Source of the DNA: Fragilaria radians
Taxonomy: Eukaryota; Bacillariophyta; Fragilariophyceae; Fragilariales; Fragilariaceae
Direction of reading: 5' to 3'
Assembly: GCA_900642245.1 (NCBI GenBank)
Contig: CAAAJI010000167.1
Span: forward strand, 82,934 to 99,778
Length of the DNA stretch: 16,845 bases
Position numbers and translations under genes: made by a program. Within the stretch, counting starts at the first letter, position 1, and each line of letters begins with the position of its first letter. The notes under the pieces were generated by a model. That model did not search any database and was not told the DNA's origin. It was given only the letters and a program-made list of their open reading frames with translations. This document shows positions 1-8,528 of the stretch, one piece after another.

Positions 1-1560
1 TTTTGCTGATTTACAACAATGTATTGTGTGGGTTGCCACATATCTCTGAGCTTGGACATCTTGGTCAGCTGCTTCTGAGATTGGATCCATTTGAATCCTG
101 ATACTGAATGTATCCACATTGGGATTGCTGTACTAAAGACTTGCTTTAGCAGTATTAGAGAACCTTTCATTAGGATACTTTCAGAAAATTATGGGATGCT
201 GAGATTTACAAAGACTAATGCATTTAACACCTATGATGACTTTTCAAGTCGGATTTTTATTCAGGGTAGGGTAAGAGTTAAGGTTTAGTATTTCAAAACT
301 TTCTGGGTCTTTGCTTGTTGAAAGCCCTTCTCACAAAAAATGACAATCAAACTAACAGTTTTATCTGTTAAGAATGTATCATCCATACAGTTGCCCTAAA
401 ATATGTGAACGATGTGGATTTGAAGAATATTGTTTATTCAAATTAAAATGTGAAAAATACCAAGTGCATCACAGTGACAAAACAATGTTTGTGAGGGCAA
501 GAGAAAGAAACAAATTACTTCAAATGAATCACTTAGCCTGTCAACCGAACTTTCATACATCTATTGCTTCAAGATACATGTGCTCCAGATTAACATCAGA
601 AAGACTTCTTTTAACATGTTTACAAATGCCTCAATACAACATACCAGATATAAAAGAAAAATCCACCCAAAAGTTTCACAGCATGTCAATTTTACAAATT
701 ACAATTGCAATTCATGATGATAAATACTTTCAACTTTTTTGACTCACCCAAAAAACAGCCTTATCTGATAAAGTATGGATCCAAAACATGATTAGATGTA
801 AAAAAATTAGATTTAGAAAGTAGAGAAACTCAATATAAAATTTCGAAAAAGAATAAATTTTAATTGCTCAAAACGTTTCCTGAGTAGAAATTTGATTTAA
901 AATGGTTGATTGTTGTACAAACAGCATGAGAATTGCTTTCACTCTGCATTTCATATTCTTAATCAATTAGATAACTAAGGGAAAGAACCGTAGAGATGAG
1001 ATTCACACATTTTGTTCATCAATTTTCTGCATTCATTCAATTTTTTTCAAAATTTAATGAACGTTGGCTCACTGATTATGAGGTCATTAAAAATCAGCCA
1101 AGGTATATGTTCAAAAATGTACCGGAAAACTTTATGAACGTAGAAGAAAGGCATAAATTTATCAGAAAAGAATGGATTGTTTTCTCGTAGAAACCCTTAA
1201 ATAGTTGAAAAAATGTATACTAAATAGATCATATCCTCTTTAAATCAGCCTTTTTCATAGAAAATTTAGAAGCTATCACAAGAGAATACAATTGTAAAGG
1301 GACTGCCCTTAATTTCAAGATGCAAAGTAGGCGTAAATCATCTCAATACAGTATTTTGGTTCCGATGAGGTTGCTGTTTATTTAACTAAAATATTTGAAA
1401 ACATGGAATTTCCAAGTAGGCATCCTAGCATGTTTTCTATGCTAATGATGACTAACATGTTTCCTGGGCAATGGCTCTCTCAAACAATAAAATGACAAAC
1501 GACTAAATGAAAATGGCGTCCGACGATGGAAAAATCTGAATTTGTAGTAGTATACAAATC
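1..1560. other. No recognised gene; anonymous AT-rich sequence
   Basis: I find no family match on either strand. The longest open frame (374-742, plus, 122 codons) has a Cys-rich start (C-x3-C-x2-C-x5-C-x5-C spacing, residues 7-26) and then low-complexity residues. It has no match I know and may be chance. A second plus-strand frame at 996-1190 (64 codons) is equally anonymous. Stops are frequent elsewhere, and no decayed retroelement motif was readable here. Confidence 0.5.
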
Positions 1561-1567
1561 AAGACAG

Positions 1568-1680
1568 CATAGTAGAGTCAACTTGCTGTTCCAGCTTAAA
1601 AGATACTGCACGGAGTGAATCAGAAATAATCCTATGAATTCATGTGGTCAGAAAGATTTTATGAATTATCATAGGTCAAG
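1568..1680 (+). repeat. Dispersed repeat, copy 1 (partner at 16209-16310)
   Basis: About 64 bp here (core 1568-1631) aligns without gaps to 16209-16272 in the same orientation. By eye roughly four bases in five match, and the block GTTCCAGCTTA is identical in both. Beyond the core, similarity continues weakly (AGAAAGA, ATTAGGTCA/CATAGGTCA) for another 40-50 bp. The second copy lies just upstream of DUF6824 copy 3. No such gene is visible beside this copy, so the repeat spreads independently of that gene. Its nature (MITE, LTR remnant or other) is unknown. Confidence 0.55.
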
Positions 1681-2164
1681 TCTACTCTATGTGAAAATTG
1701 AGATAGAAAAATTATGTCCTAATTTAAGGAAATTATGAAAAACTACTCTTGTTTTGTAACCGTGAAAGATTGAAGTCTTGACTGACTAATTTGTTATTAT
1801 GATAACATTTATTTTGATTGGATTTTTATTTATCTTCTTTTGGCCATGCCAACTTGTCAAATATCTTTTGACTACTCTTACATAGAGATAGATGTATTAA
1901 TTGTAAAAAGGTTGGTGAAACACTTGTGTTATATTTTCACCTAAATTTTAGAGACCTTTGATTAGTATCATCTAAAATTTGCGAACGAAAAAACAACAGT
2001 TTTTGTCATTTGTTGTTTTTAGATGTGCTAATATATCTGATATCTTTATCATCTAGATTTGCATGTACTAGCAACACTGGACGTCTCCAAATGGTGGTAC
2101 AAAATATCATCTCTTGATTTAATCTCTTTTAATCTTTGTTCATCTTCTGCTTACACTCACCTAC
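1681..2164. other. No recognised gene; left edge of Copia A decay
   Basis: Nothing recognisable on either strand. The Copia A reverse transcriptase can be followed down to about 2165 and then stops matching its family, so the RNase H part and 3' LTR expected here are missing or too decayed to see. Confidence 0.5.
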
Positions 2165-2823
2165 CTGAATAGGGTGCCCAACCAACAGACAATTGTCTAC
2201 CCATGATATCTAAAGCACTAGTCCATCGCGTGTATTCTTGAAACTTGAAATATAAACATGGGTGTGCAACACTTTTCTCAAATCCCATTGTCTTGAAAGC
2301 CATTAACAACTCTTTTCAAACGCGTAAGCCGCTTGCTTGAGTCCGTATATGGTTCTTTCTAATTTAAAAACCACTCCTTTCTTATAAAATTTCTGAAAAT
2401 CTTCAGGAACTTTCAAGTACATTTCTCCTCCAATAGCAAATCTTCCTTTTAAAAATGCTCCTCTTACATCAACAACTTGAGATGCCCAGTTTGACATGGT
2501 GAGAAGAGCAAAACTTATTTCAATGGTTGTTTTGTTAGTTATTGGTGCAGCAGTTGAATCACTAAAAAAATGGATGCTGTCTTCCTGTAAGTATCCTTGG
2601 GCTGTAATTCTGACTTTAAACTGTCTGTTGGCCTTCTTCTTCACTGCCCAGGTGCTGCTTAGAACCTTGACAGGTTTATCCATATTTTCTTTTTCCATAG
2701 GCACCCAAACCTTGCTTTCTACCATCCGCAGTGTTCTTCTTCAATTGCCTTCTCCCAATGCTCTTTGTCAGGTCCTTTCATTGCATTTTTAAATTTTAAA
2801 GCATGTAATTCCGCGGTGTGTTT
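2165..2823 (-). pseudogene. Copia A reverse transcriptase (RVT_2 type), decayed
   Basis: This is the polymerase part of a Copia-type pol polyprotein. Reading right to left it begins with ALKFKNAMKGPD and HWEKAIEEEH (about 2823-2722, ending at a TAG at 2720-2722). After a frame change, the longest open piece is 2303-2725. It shows VWVP, STWAVKKKAN, the motif A aspartate in VVDVRGAFLKG (D86 of that piece), MYLKVPEDF and YGLKQAAYAF, all standard Copia RT landmarks. A further frame change gives LLMAFKTMGFEKSVAHPCLY, and another gives the active-site stretch. There a TAG (2210-2212) stands where the family usually has Trp, and WVDN (2192-2203) replaces the usual x-x-D-D. With at least three frame changes, two stops and a lost catalytic Asp it cannot be active. 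It is downstream of the gag, protease and integrase remnants of the same element. Confidence 0.9.
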
Positions 2824-2849
2824 TATTCCCTCCCCAATTCCAGTGCCAA

Positions 2850-3410
2850 TCAAATAATTTCATCACAATTTGAACTTGCGTCAATAGATAGGCTTTCAAA
2901 ACTGTTACAGAATCTGGCGGGTTTTTGACTTTCTCGTAGGTTCTACGTATTCCAACTATTCTTTTGCTTCGAACACAGCAGCAATATCCAAAAAAATCTT
3001 TCTCCTGGTTTGCTTGCAACAATGTGATTGCCGGCTTTGACGACGTTCTTCTGTCCTCCTTTGCCAATTGCGAAGTCTTCACATCTTTCCAATGTCCCCT
3101 GCAACTCCCATCCCGAGTTTCGAGCCGTTTCGATGGTTTTCTGACAAGATAAATGTCCCAAACGACTGTGGGCTTCCAAAACAGTCATTTTTGTTTTAGA
3201 GGTAGATTGTTGAGATTGATCTGAGCTTAATGCAGCAACTTCATCATTGGGATTAATCTTAACTGCATAAAGGGTTCCTTTTCATATGTAAACTTTAAAA
3301 GATTAAAGGTAAGTTGGCAATTCCCCTTCTCCAAAGAGATTTCATCTTCATTTCCACTCAACTTCCATCCATATTTCATCACTTTTGTTATATTCAATAG
3401 GTTATACTTC
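2850..3410 (-). pseudogene. Copia A GAG-pre-integrase and integrase start, decayed
   Basis: The right edge reads NLLNITKVMKYGWKLSG, which corresponds to the Copia segment between protease and integrase (family wording NLFSITKMM..GW.L.G). After frame breaks, the piece 2943-3188 carries AHSRLGH (the H of the HHCC zinc finger) and LERCEDFAIGK, followed by KNVVKAGNH and KPGERFF, the usual lead-in to the integrase core (family form KPGER.F.DI). Immediately after, the frame changes again, and from about 2850 to 2940 no integrase core (DDE residues) is recognisable. Most of the integrase must therefore have been deleted before the RT block starts at about 2823. The domain order fits the neighbouring RT and protease pieces. 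Confidence 0.85.
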
Positions 3411-3548
3411 CTATTTGGTACACTTCCAATAGTTTGATTCTACTCTGTTTGTTGCCTTCACTGTCAACAGCCAACCTTCTACATCTCCAATTTTTGTGGC
3501 ATATTCTCTGTTTCCATTTCCCATCACAACTACAGTAATGTAGAGTTG
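3411..3548 (-). pseudogene. Copia A protease, C-terminal part
   Basis: The stretch reads ITVVVMGNGNREYATKIGDV and then EGW. It corresponds to the Copia aspartic protease region after the active site (family wording I.VVMGNG....KIGDI.G). The active-site half of the same protease lies about 1 kb away at 4555-4600, with unrelated DNA in between. The frame stays open to 3411 and then breaks before the GAG-pre-integrase block. It is the same strand and order as the rest of Copia A. Confidence 0.75.
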
Positions 3549-4554
3549 CAGTTTATAGCTGTACACCAGTTTTTGGCCGAAAATGTAATCTAGCCAATAA
3601 TGTGACAAAAAATAAAGGATTTTGATTGCATAAATTTTGTAGTCACCAGTTTTTGGCCGATTTTGCAAAATCCTGCTGAAGAAAAAGTTATACAGCCAAG
3701 AAGAATTAGATGAAGCTGTTGAACAGTATTTTGGGGATATAAAGCTAAGAGTTGTATGCTCAGCATTCCCAATGTTCCCAAGAGGACCATTTCTTGTTTG
3801 GCAAATAACAAAGCAGATGGAATTGAAGCAAAAAGGCCTGAACATCTGCCGATTTAGTCTGTGGAAATAGAAGGTGATCTCAAGGCCTGGATTGTTGGCA
3901 TTCAGTGTCAAAGATTCCCTGCCTCCAGGGATGCCTTACTTATCAAAGGTTTTGAGCTCCTTCATTCATCGTTTGGGAACTCTTGTAAAACAACATCCTA
4001 TGTGCTTGTGAACTGCACAAATGTTCAAACTTGACAGAGCAGAAGCCTCAGAAGAAGGTCTTTAAATTCTCTTCTGTGAGATATCATAACATTGTATTGT
4101 ACAAACTCAAATCTTACTTCTCCCACCAGCCACGGATACAGTTCCCAAGAGACGCAAAGAACTAGACGTTCAAAACTGATTCTTTAATAGAGACCAATTC
4201 AATAAATATCTAGTTTAGACAGTTATGGCAGAAAGTATATATAAATACATACACGAGTTTCTAAATTCTTCCTTAAATTGAATGCAGCCATGAACTGCTG
4301 ATCATTGTTCACATCCTTTGCTTTTGCCCAACTTTAAGCATCAATATCTGAATGCAGAAGAAGTAGTTCTTATGCACGCCACATACAACATTCATTAAAC
4401 AATGATGTTATATCTCTATTTGTATACATGCCTCACTTACAAACGCAAAATTGTGTGCAAACTATCTCTTTTCCTTAAGGGTATGATTTCCAGCTATAAC
4501 TGCAATTTTAATTAATCTGAAGTACTTTTACTCCAATTCTTCGCCTATAAATTG
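3549..4554. mobile_element. Foreign segment of about 1 kb splitting the Copia A protease
   Basis: The protease active-site half ends near 4555 and its continuation resumes near 3548, so roughly 1 kb of non-Copia DNA sits inside. Possible inverted ends are CAGTTTATAG (3549-3558) and CTATAAATTG (4545-4554), matching 9 of 10. I could not find a clean target-site duplication, though AGTTG occurs near both sides. The right boundary is uncertain. In another frame the DNA near 4490 (GN, then LKEK) could be read as more protease, which would move the edge to about 4480. Inside, a plus-strand frame (about 3644-3868) reads sensibly (LYSQEELDEAVEQYFG, PMFPRGPFLVWQ) up to a TAG, but I do not recognise it. 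No transposase was identified, so a non-autonomous element or captured host DNA is possible. Confidence 0.45.
3564..3660 (+). repeat. Pair of 17-bp direct repeats flanking an intron-like stretch
   Basis: CACCAGTTTTTGGCCGA occurs at 3564-3580 and again, identical, at 3644-3660. The 63 bp between contain a 58-bp span (3585-3642) that starts GTAATC and ends TTTTGTAG, which is intron-like. Removing it would keep a plus-strand frame open from about 3543 to a stop near 3868. No splicing evidence exists; a simple local duplication explains the repeats equally well. Confidence 0.5.
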
Positions 4555-4846
4555 CTTGAAGTTGAGTGAACTGTGGCTTCTGTATCTGCAATCCAAATGG
4601 TGGGATCCAGAAGACTGACTCCAAGATCATCATTGATCCAGCCATACTCTATCTGGGTATCACCATTCTTTGATTTGTTTTCTTCTTTGTTGACTAACAG
4701 TGCCGCTTTTTTGGTCTCTTTCTTCTTCCAATTAGCAGGTTATTTGTGTTTATTCTCTTCCTTGTTCAAGCAGTCCCTGCTCTTGTGACCTTTAACTCTT
4801 TTCCTTGATTATCTGTCACAACTTTTGTTTTTGGACATTCATTCGC
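4555..4846 (-). pseudogene. Copia A second zinc knuckle and protease active site
   Basis: Right to left, this continues gag-pol after the first zinc knuckle. It reads KGHKSRDCLNKEEN (4770-4795), the end of a second CCHC-like knuckle, then a TAA, then a Lys-rich linker and YGWINDDLG, and finally TIWIADTEATVHS. The last is the aspartic protease active-site signature, for which Copia proteases have D-[ST]-G-A-T-V-H. Here the Gly is Glu (DTE, 4578-4586), which should abolish activity. Coding similarity breaks just after HST, where the foreign segment begins. Confidence 0.8.
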
Positions 4847-5521
4847 TCAATGACCGGAACTTCCGCATGTGTAACATATTCCTTGCCCAAACAACAACAA
4901 TTTGCCCTCCATTCCACTAGGTTTGGATCGGTTTCTTGTTGATTGACTATATTCTTCCATCATTGCATTCTCCAAATTGTCAACTGTCAACAATTTGCCT
5001 TTCACTCTATTTTCTACAGAGAGAATAGGCCTGTATTCTTCTGTTGCAATATCAAAAATAATTGCAATTTCTTCCCTGGACCTAAATACTGATTTTAGAT
5101 TCAAATACAACAGTGGGGTTGATACCTTTATTCATTTTTATCTTCAATAATTGCTGTCTCATTTCTATTTTGGAGACAGTATCCAGCAGCCTATACCTTT
5201 TTGTCAATTTCCGCACCACCAGGTGTGCTTCACCATCTGGCCAATTTTTGGTACAAGCAGCATAAATTATATTCATTGCCTGCTCGGTCACAAATGCAAT
5301 TGAAAAGCTTGCCATTGCCAATTCATTTTTCCTAACTGCAATACGCACTGCCTTGTTATTTTCACCTTCCGGTTCTATCTCACTCACCTCTTTTTCCTGT
5401 AAGTTTGGATCTCTCTCTTCTTTGATCACACACATGAACTTTTTCCAACAGTCTGGAAAGTTCCTCATTTCTCCGTCAAATGTGGAAATCTTGCCCCTGG
5501 ATCAAACATATCATCATTCAT
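4847..5521 (-). pseudogene. Copia A gag (capsid/nucleocapsid), frameshifted
   Basis: Gag packages the element's RNA into virus-like particles. A candidate ATG at 5519-5521 starts MNDDMFDPGARFPH, which soon stops. A frame change gives ISTFDGEMRNFPD and WKKFMCVIKEE, matching the start of Copia gag (UBN2-like). The piece 5082-5468 continues with ELAMASFSIAF, WPDGEAHLVVRKL, and QLLKIKMNKGINP. A second frame change near 5100 leads to EEYRPILSVENRVKG and LTVDNLENAM (4847-5110). The first zinc knuckle, CYTCGSSGH (4850-4876), is cut off by a TGA directly after its His, so the fourth ligand is lost to a small indel. Gene order and strand match the protease, integrase and RT remnants. The family identity is firm; the exact start is an inference. 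Confidence 0.85.
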
Positions 5522-5863
5522 TTTAAATAAATATGTTTCTCACCTTTTGTTTTATATTTTGTTTAATTGAGCTTCCCCTTGACAATTTGTTTCCAACACT
5601 TGCCATCACGAATTATACTTCGAAGTATGTTTGATAGCTTTAAGTATCTAAAAGTGAATTACTAATAATTCCCATTTCAAATTGTAAGGTTGATTACTTT
5701 CTAGGATTTGTTGATATTTGGCTTCACTCCAATCACTTTGTTCTTCTGGAACTTTCCCGAAGTTTCATTGAATTTCCCAGTCGTGTTGCTTGTGATCTTG
5801 TGACTACAGGAGTATTGCGGTACAGGTTCAGCGCACTCCGACTTCATAATTTTCATATCAACA
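5522..5863 (-). mobile_element. Probable 5' LTR and leader of Copia A
   Basis: On the minus strand, similarity between DUF6824 copies 1 and 2 ends at 5864. The very next bases are TGTTGATATG (5863-5854), and LTRs of this class usually begin TG. Gag starts about 340 bp further on, leaving space for an LTR plus leader. The LTR end and primer-binding site could not be fixed, and no second LTR is visible because the left part of the element is truncated. The call is inference from position and the TG start. Confidence 0.5.
5615..5628. other. 14-bp perfect palindrome in the Copia A LTR/leader
   Basis: ATACTTCGAAGTAT equals its own reverse complement. It lies between the probable LTR start and gag. 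It may be a factor-binding site, but nothing else supports a function. Confidence 0.4.
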
Positions 5864-6210
5864 GGATTGCCAGCCAATTGTTGAGCAATTGCCTTACTTG
5901 TGTGCTGCGTCAATGTCACACGGTCTTGCATTGTATTTTCAATGTTGCTATTTCTAGAAAAATCATAGTTAGACACATAGGATAAATGCATTTGAAGGGC
6001 CGAATAATAACCAAGTCCAGAGATTTGTCTTTCGTTTTCATCATAAGCATCCTCAAAAATGGAAGGATCACAGTTGTTGCTTTTTGTGGTTTGTTTCTTG
6101 GCATCCAACTTGACCTCAAGATACTCCTCACTTTTTGGTGCTGGGTGATGTATAACATCCGATTGAGAAATAGATTCACCCTTACGTTTCAGAATGTTAA
6201 TTTTGTCCAT
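5864..6210 (-). pseudogene. DUF6824-family gene copy 2: N-terminal part, cut by Copia A
   Basis: The frame starts at the ATG at 6208-6210, the same start as the intact gene at 11272. It follows that protein for about 92 residues (MDKINILKRK, SISQSDVIHHP, SEEYLEVKLDAK, ERQISGLGYYSALQM) with about 13 differences. It then lacks the stretch corresponding to about residues 94-128 of copy 1 (an in-frame loss), resumes at TMQDRVTLTQHTSK, and stops matching after LAGNP at 5864. The reading frame continues without a stop into the adjacent DNA for 53 more codons to 5701 (VDMKIMKSECAEP onward), probably LTR sequence, giving a hybrid 169-residue frame. The C-terminal DUF6824 domain is absent. Upstream DNA is identical to the intact gene's leader, so it may still be transcribed. 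Confidence 0.85.
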
Positions 6211-6303
6211 CAGTGATAATCGCTTCCGTTTTATTTCTGTCGAAACTATATTTTTTTATAATCCTGATGACTTTCGGATAGTTTGCCTTTCCAAGAATGT
6301 CTC
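6211..6303 (-). promoter_or_regulatory. Leader/promoter of DUF6824 copy 2, identical to copy 1
   Basis: These 93 bp match 11179-11271 exactly in reverse complement. The identity runs on through the first 31 coding bases (6180-6303 against 11179-11302, 124 bp). A TATA-like run TATAAAAAAA sits at 6251-6260 (minus strand), about 40 bp upstream of the ATG. Similarity fades beyond about 6325. Promoter function is inferred from position and the TATA-like run. Confidence 0.6.
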
Positions 6304-6329
6304 TATCCCGGCAACATGTATGATTAACA

Positions 6330-7136
6330 TTTTTTCAGTATCTGTTTGGAGTCAATAGCCGTAAATAAAGCTTTTGCGTGATAGAAAGCGGTACTAGCTA
6401 GTAACGATCATTGTACGGTGGAGAAAATACCGAGTACGTCAATCTTGTTGTCACCATCAATAGAACTGTTCTCCAATGGATGTGGTGCTATAAGAACACT
6501 TTCTAATAAGTAGCTTGCCACCAGTGTGACTAAGCATGTCTGGATGAGTCTCGTAAGATACATCTATCCACCATTTGTAGAACTAAAATCTTGATATTCC
6601 AAAAAAATTATTACACCTATTTGCTGTAAATATTTCGTAATCCTTCCTAATCTTTTACACCCATCCTTAGTGCTGCAAATCCCTCATTACCAAACGTTTC
6701 AATGCTGTTGTAAAGGTACTTTGGGTTAGAGCAACTACTGATTGTTGTGAAGAGATAGGAATAGTCCCGAGGTCATCTTGATCTCAGGTTACATCCTGAC
6801 TCTCTCGGCCGTATTTTTGATTGATACCAACTCCCAATTCCTCATGTTCTGCACCATTACCTAGTAGAATATATTAATCTTATTGATGCTATTCTCATCT
6901 TCATTATCATTCACTCCTGTAATTATTATTGGGTCTTGGACATCCTCCTCCGCATCGCAAATACTTGTGACTTCTCAACCAGTCTGCTTTCAGATGGTAA
7001 AGCTAAAGTAGGTAAACTATCACAATATCTTACTAATGACTATAAATCAAATCTGCCTTTCTTTAACATTTAATGATGTATATATATTTACATCCTAATC
7101 ATTTAAATATTCTAAACATGTAAATACCTTTTATTC
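6330..7136. other. No recognised gene
   Basis: No family match on either strand. On the minus strand a run of about 35 sense codons (about 6695-6790, including LGTIPISSQQSVVAL) could be relic coding sequence of unknown origin, but stops surround it. Confidence 0.45.
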
Positions 7137-7442
7137 TTGAATTTTGTTAACAAGGAACAACCAATTCTTGAACAAATGATGAACGTTTTCATTTCTCAAG
7201 GGCTTTGTCAGGATATCACTGACATTGTTTTTGCTCTTCACATATGCAAGCCTCATCACCTTAGCAGCAATAGCTTTCCAGACTTGATGATAAGCATTGC
7301 ATTGCTTTTTCTTCAAGATACTTGAGGGAACTGAAATATTTACAACCGCTGACATACTTTCTCGTAGCATCAAAGTGGGTCCATCTAATGTCACATCTAA
7401 TGACCTCAACATGAATCTAACCTCAAGAATGAGTTCTGTGGC
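7137..7442 (-). pseudogene. Copia B RNase H C-terminal part, decayed
   Basis: This is the 3' end of a Copia pol, the RNase H that removes the RNA template. The frame shows ATELILEVRFMLRSLDV, LDGPTLM, VNISVPSSILKKK, AIAAKVMRLAYVKSKNN and VSDILTKPL. These match the Copia RNase H tail (family wording ATE.I..LRY.LR.LGV..DGP, IPHS.L.KRHNA, REAIAA, NPADILTK). The place usually occupied by a GDN catalytic motif reads RES, so the acidic residue is shifted to Glu. The frame stays open to its stop at 7131. It joins directly to an RT fragment (7443-7527) that normally lies several hundred residues earlier, so an internal deletion has occurred. Confidence 0.85.
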
Positions 7443-7527
7443 AAAAATTCTTCCATGCATCTCAAAGGAACTCCGCATTTCTACCAAAACAGTATTCAGG
7501 AATACCTATGTTCTTCAATAACTATAT
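7443..7527 (-). pseudogene. Copia B RT fragment (GIPEY motif), fused to RNase H by deletion
   Basis: In a frame different from the RNase H frame, this reads LLKNIGIPEYCFGRNAEFL, a stop, then DAWKN. It matches the Copia segment shortly after the RT active site (family wording LKNVGIPEYYLGG.VEFL..AWKN). Its normal left neighbour, the active-site block, is found about 1 kb away at 8529-8600, so the two were once continuous and are now split by the segment at 7535-8521. Its normal right neighbour, some 300 residues of RT/RNase H, is missing. Confidence 0.75.
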
Positions 7528-8528
7528 CCTACTACGATAAAAGTGTAATATCCGATCTGGCCAGTGCTACCCCTTAACCCTTCTGCATTTTTGTTAATAC
7601 AGTAATACTCGAGAAAGTGATTGAGTACGAGTACAGTGCTAACTGAGTCATCGAGACTAAAATCAGTAGGGATATGTAAATAATTCAAACGGTAACTACT
7701 AACAAGTTTTAAGTCCAGTCTAGCCGTCGATGGCTTTGCTACTTGCTTACTCGAGTAAGGGATCGAGTACAACTACGGGCTAGAGTACCTTGTCGATTCC
7801 TAATTCTGAAATCCAAATAGTTTCAAAATTTGCACTGTAGTGCAAAGAGAAGGGCTTTTAACAGTGATATTAGAATGCAATTAAAAACAGATTTTCTCTG
7901 ATTATAATGAGGATAAAAAACTGCATTCGTTTGAAAATCAAGCAAAGATATTTCATGTCTATAGTGGGTAAATTCAATATTCAATAATCAACTTGCGTTG
8001 TCACTGCTTTCAACAGTATTTATCAAATGGATCAAAAATATTGATGCAATTTTGCGTTGAATGTTATTATACTTTATTTGTCTTAAATCTCGTACAAGTT
8101 GATAATAGATAGAACTGAAGCAAACAATATAACGATATTGACTTCCTATAGCAACAACATTATTTTGAATTGACTGCTTAGACTCTCCAACAGCAGCAAC
8201 ATTATTTCGATGTTCCAAAAGACCAGCAGTAACGGCTTCTACAATAATGATGGCGTGATAAAGATGGTCCAAGGAGTGCCAACATCTATCCTTATACTTT
8301 CACAACAATGTTGCTTATCATTGGTATGTTTTACTAAGTCACAGAGACTGTCCTTATACTATGATTTGTAATTCTGCATCAATAAAGACCATTATAATAA
8401 AATATATGGCATAATTAGTGCTGAATATTTAAAGCCGGAAAAGGAAAGAGATTATCAAAACTAATTTTTGCATTCTGATCTTGCATTTAATTATTGTAGC
8501 TGCGTGGCATAGCAAGCGCCACCTACTA
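7528..8528. mobile_element. Segment of about 1 kb splitting Copia B, with candidate 7-bp target duplication
   Basis: CCTACTA occurs at 7528-7534 and at 8522-8528, exactly where Copia B similarity stops on each side. Removing one copy and the 987 bp between them restores a continuous in-frame junction in Copia B, apart from about three extra codons. No terminal inverted repeats were seen. Near the left end, 7600-7800 is rich in CTCGAG and GAGTAC words in both orientations. One minus-strand frame (7988-8272, 94 codons) is unidentified. A non-autonomous DNA transposon is a reasonable guess; no transposase is recognised. Confidence 0.5.
7605..7790. repeat. Cluster of CTCGAG / GAGTAC words
   Basis: TACTCGAG occurs twice (near 7606 and 7748), and GAGTAC occurs four times (two near 7625-7640, two near 7764-7785). 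ACTCGAGT is a palindrome within the second. Such subterminal word clusters are known near the ends of some DNA transposons, where transposase binds. The assignment here is inference. Confidence 0.4.

Noticed and set aside
374..742. Cys-rich N-terminus of a 122-codon frame as a zinc finger.
   Set aside because: The spacing fits no zinc-finger family I know, there are no paired His/Cys further on, and the composition is like surrounding non-coding DNA.
1568..1631. Reverse complement of the dispersed repeat contains GTGCAGTATC, recalling parts of U2 or U4 snRNA.
   Set aside because: Only about ten bases agree; the branch-site pairing, Sm site and stem sequences of either snRNA are not present.
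2496..3152. Plus-strand frames 2496-2792 and 2964-3152, one hydrophobic enough to suggest membrane segments.
   Set aside because: They are complements of the Copia A RT and integrase pieces, whose motifs are clear on the minus strand.
3411..3911. A 166-codon minus frame as one protein.
   Set aside because: Only its last 45 or so codons are Copia protease; the rest runs through the inserted segment and has no protein-like match.
4573..4788. Hydrophobic plus-strand frame resembling a small membrane protein.
   Set aside because: It is the complement of the Lys/Glu-rich gag-protease linker, which yields Phe/Leu/Ser on the other strand.
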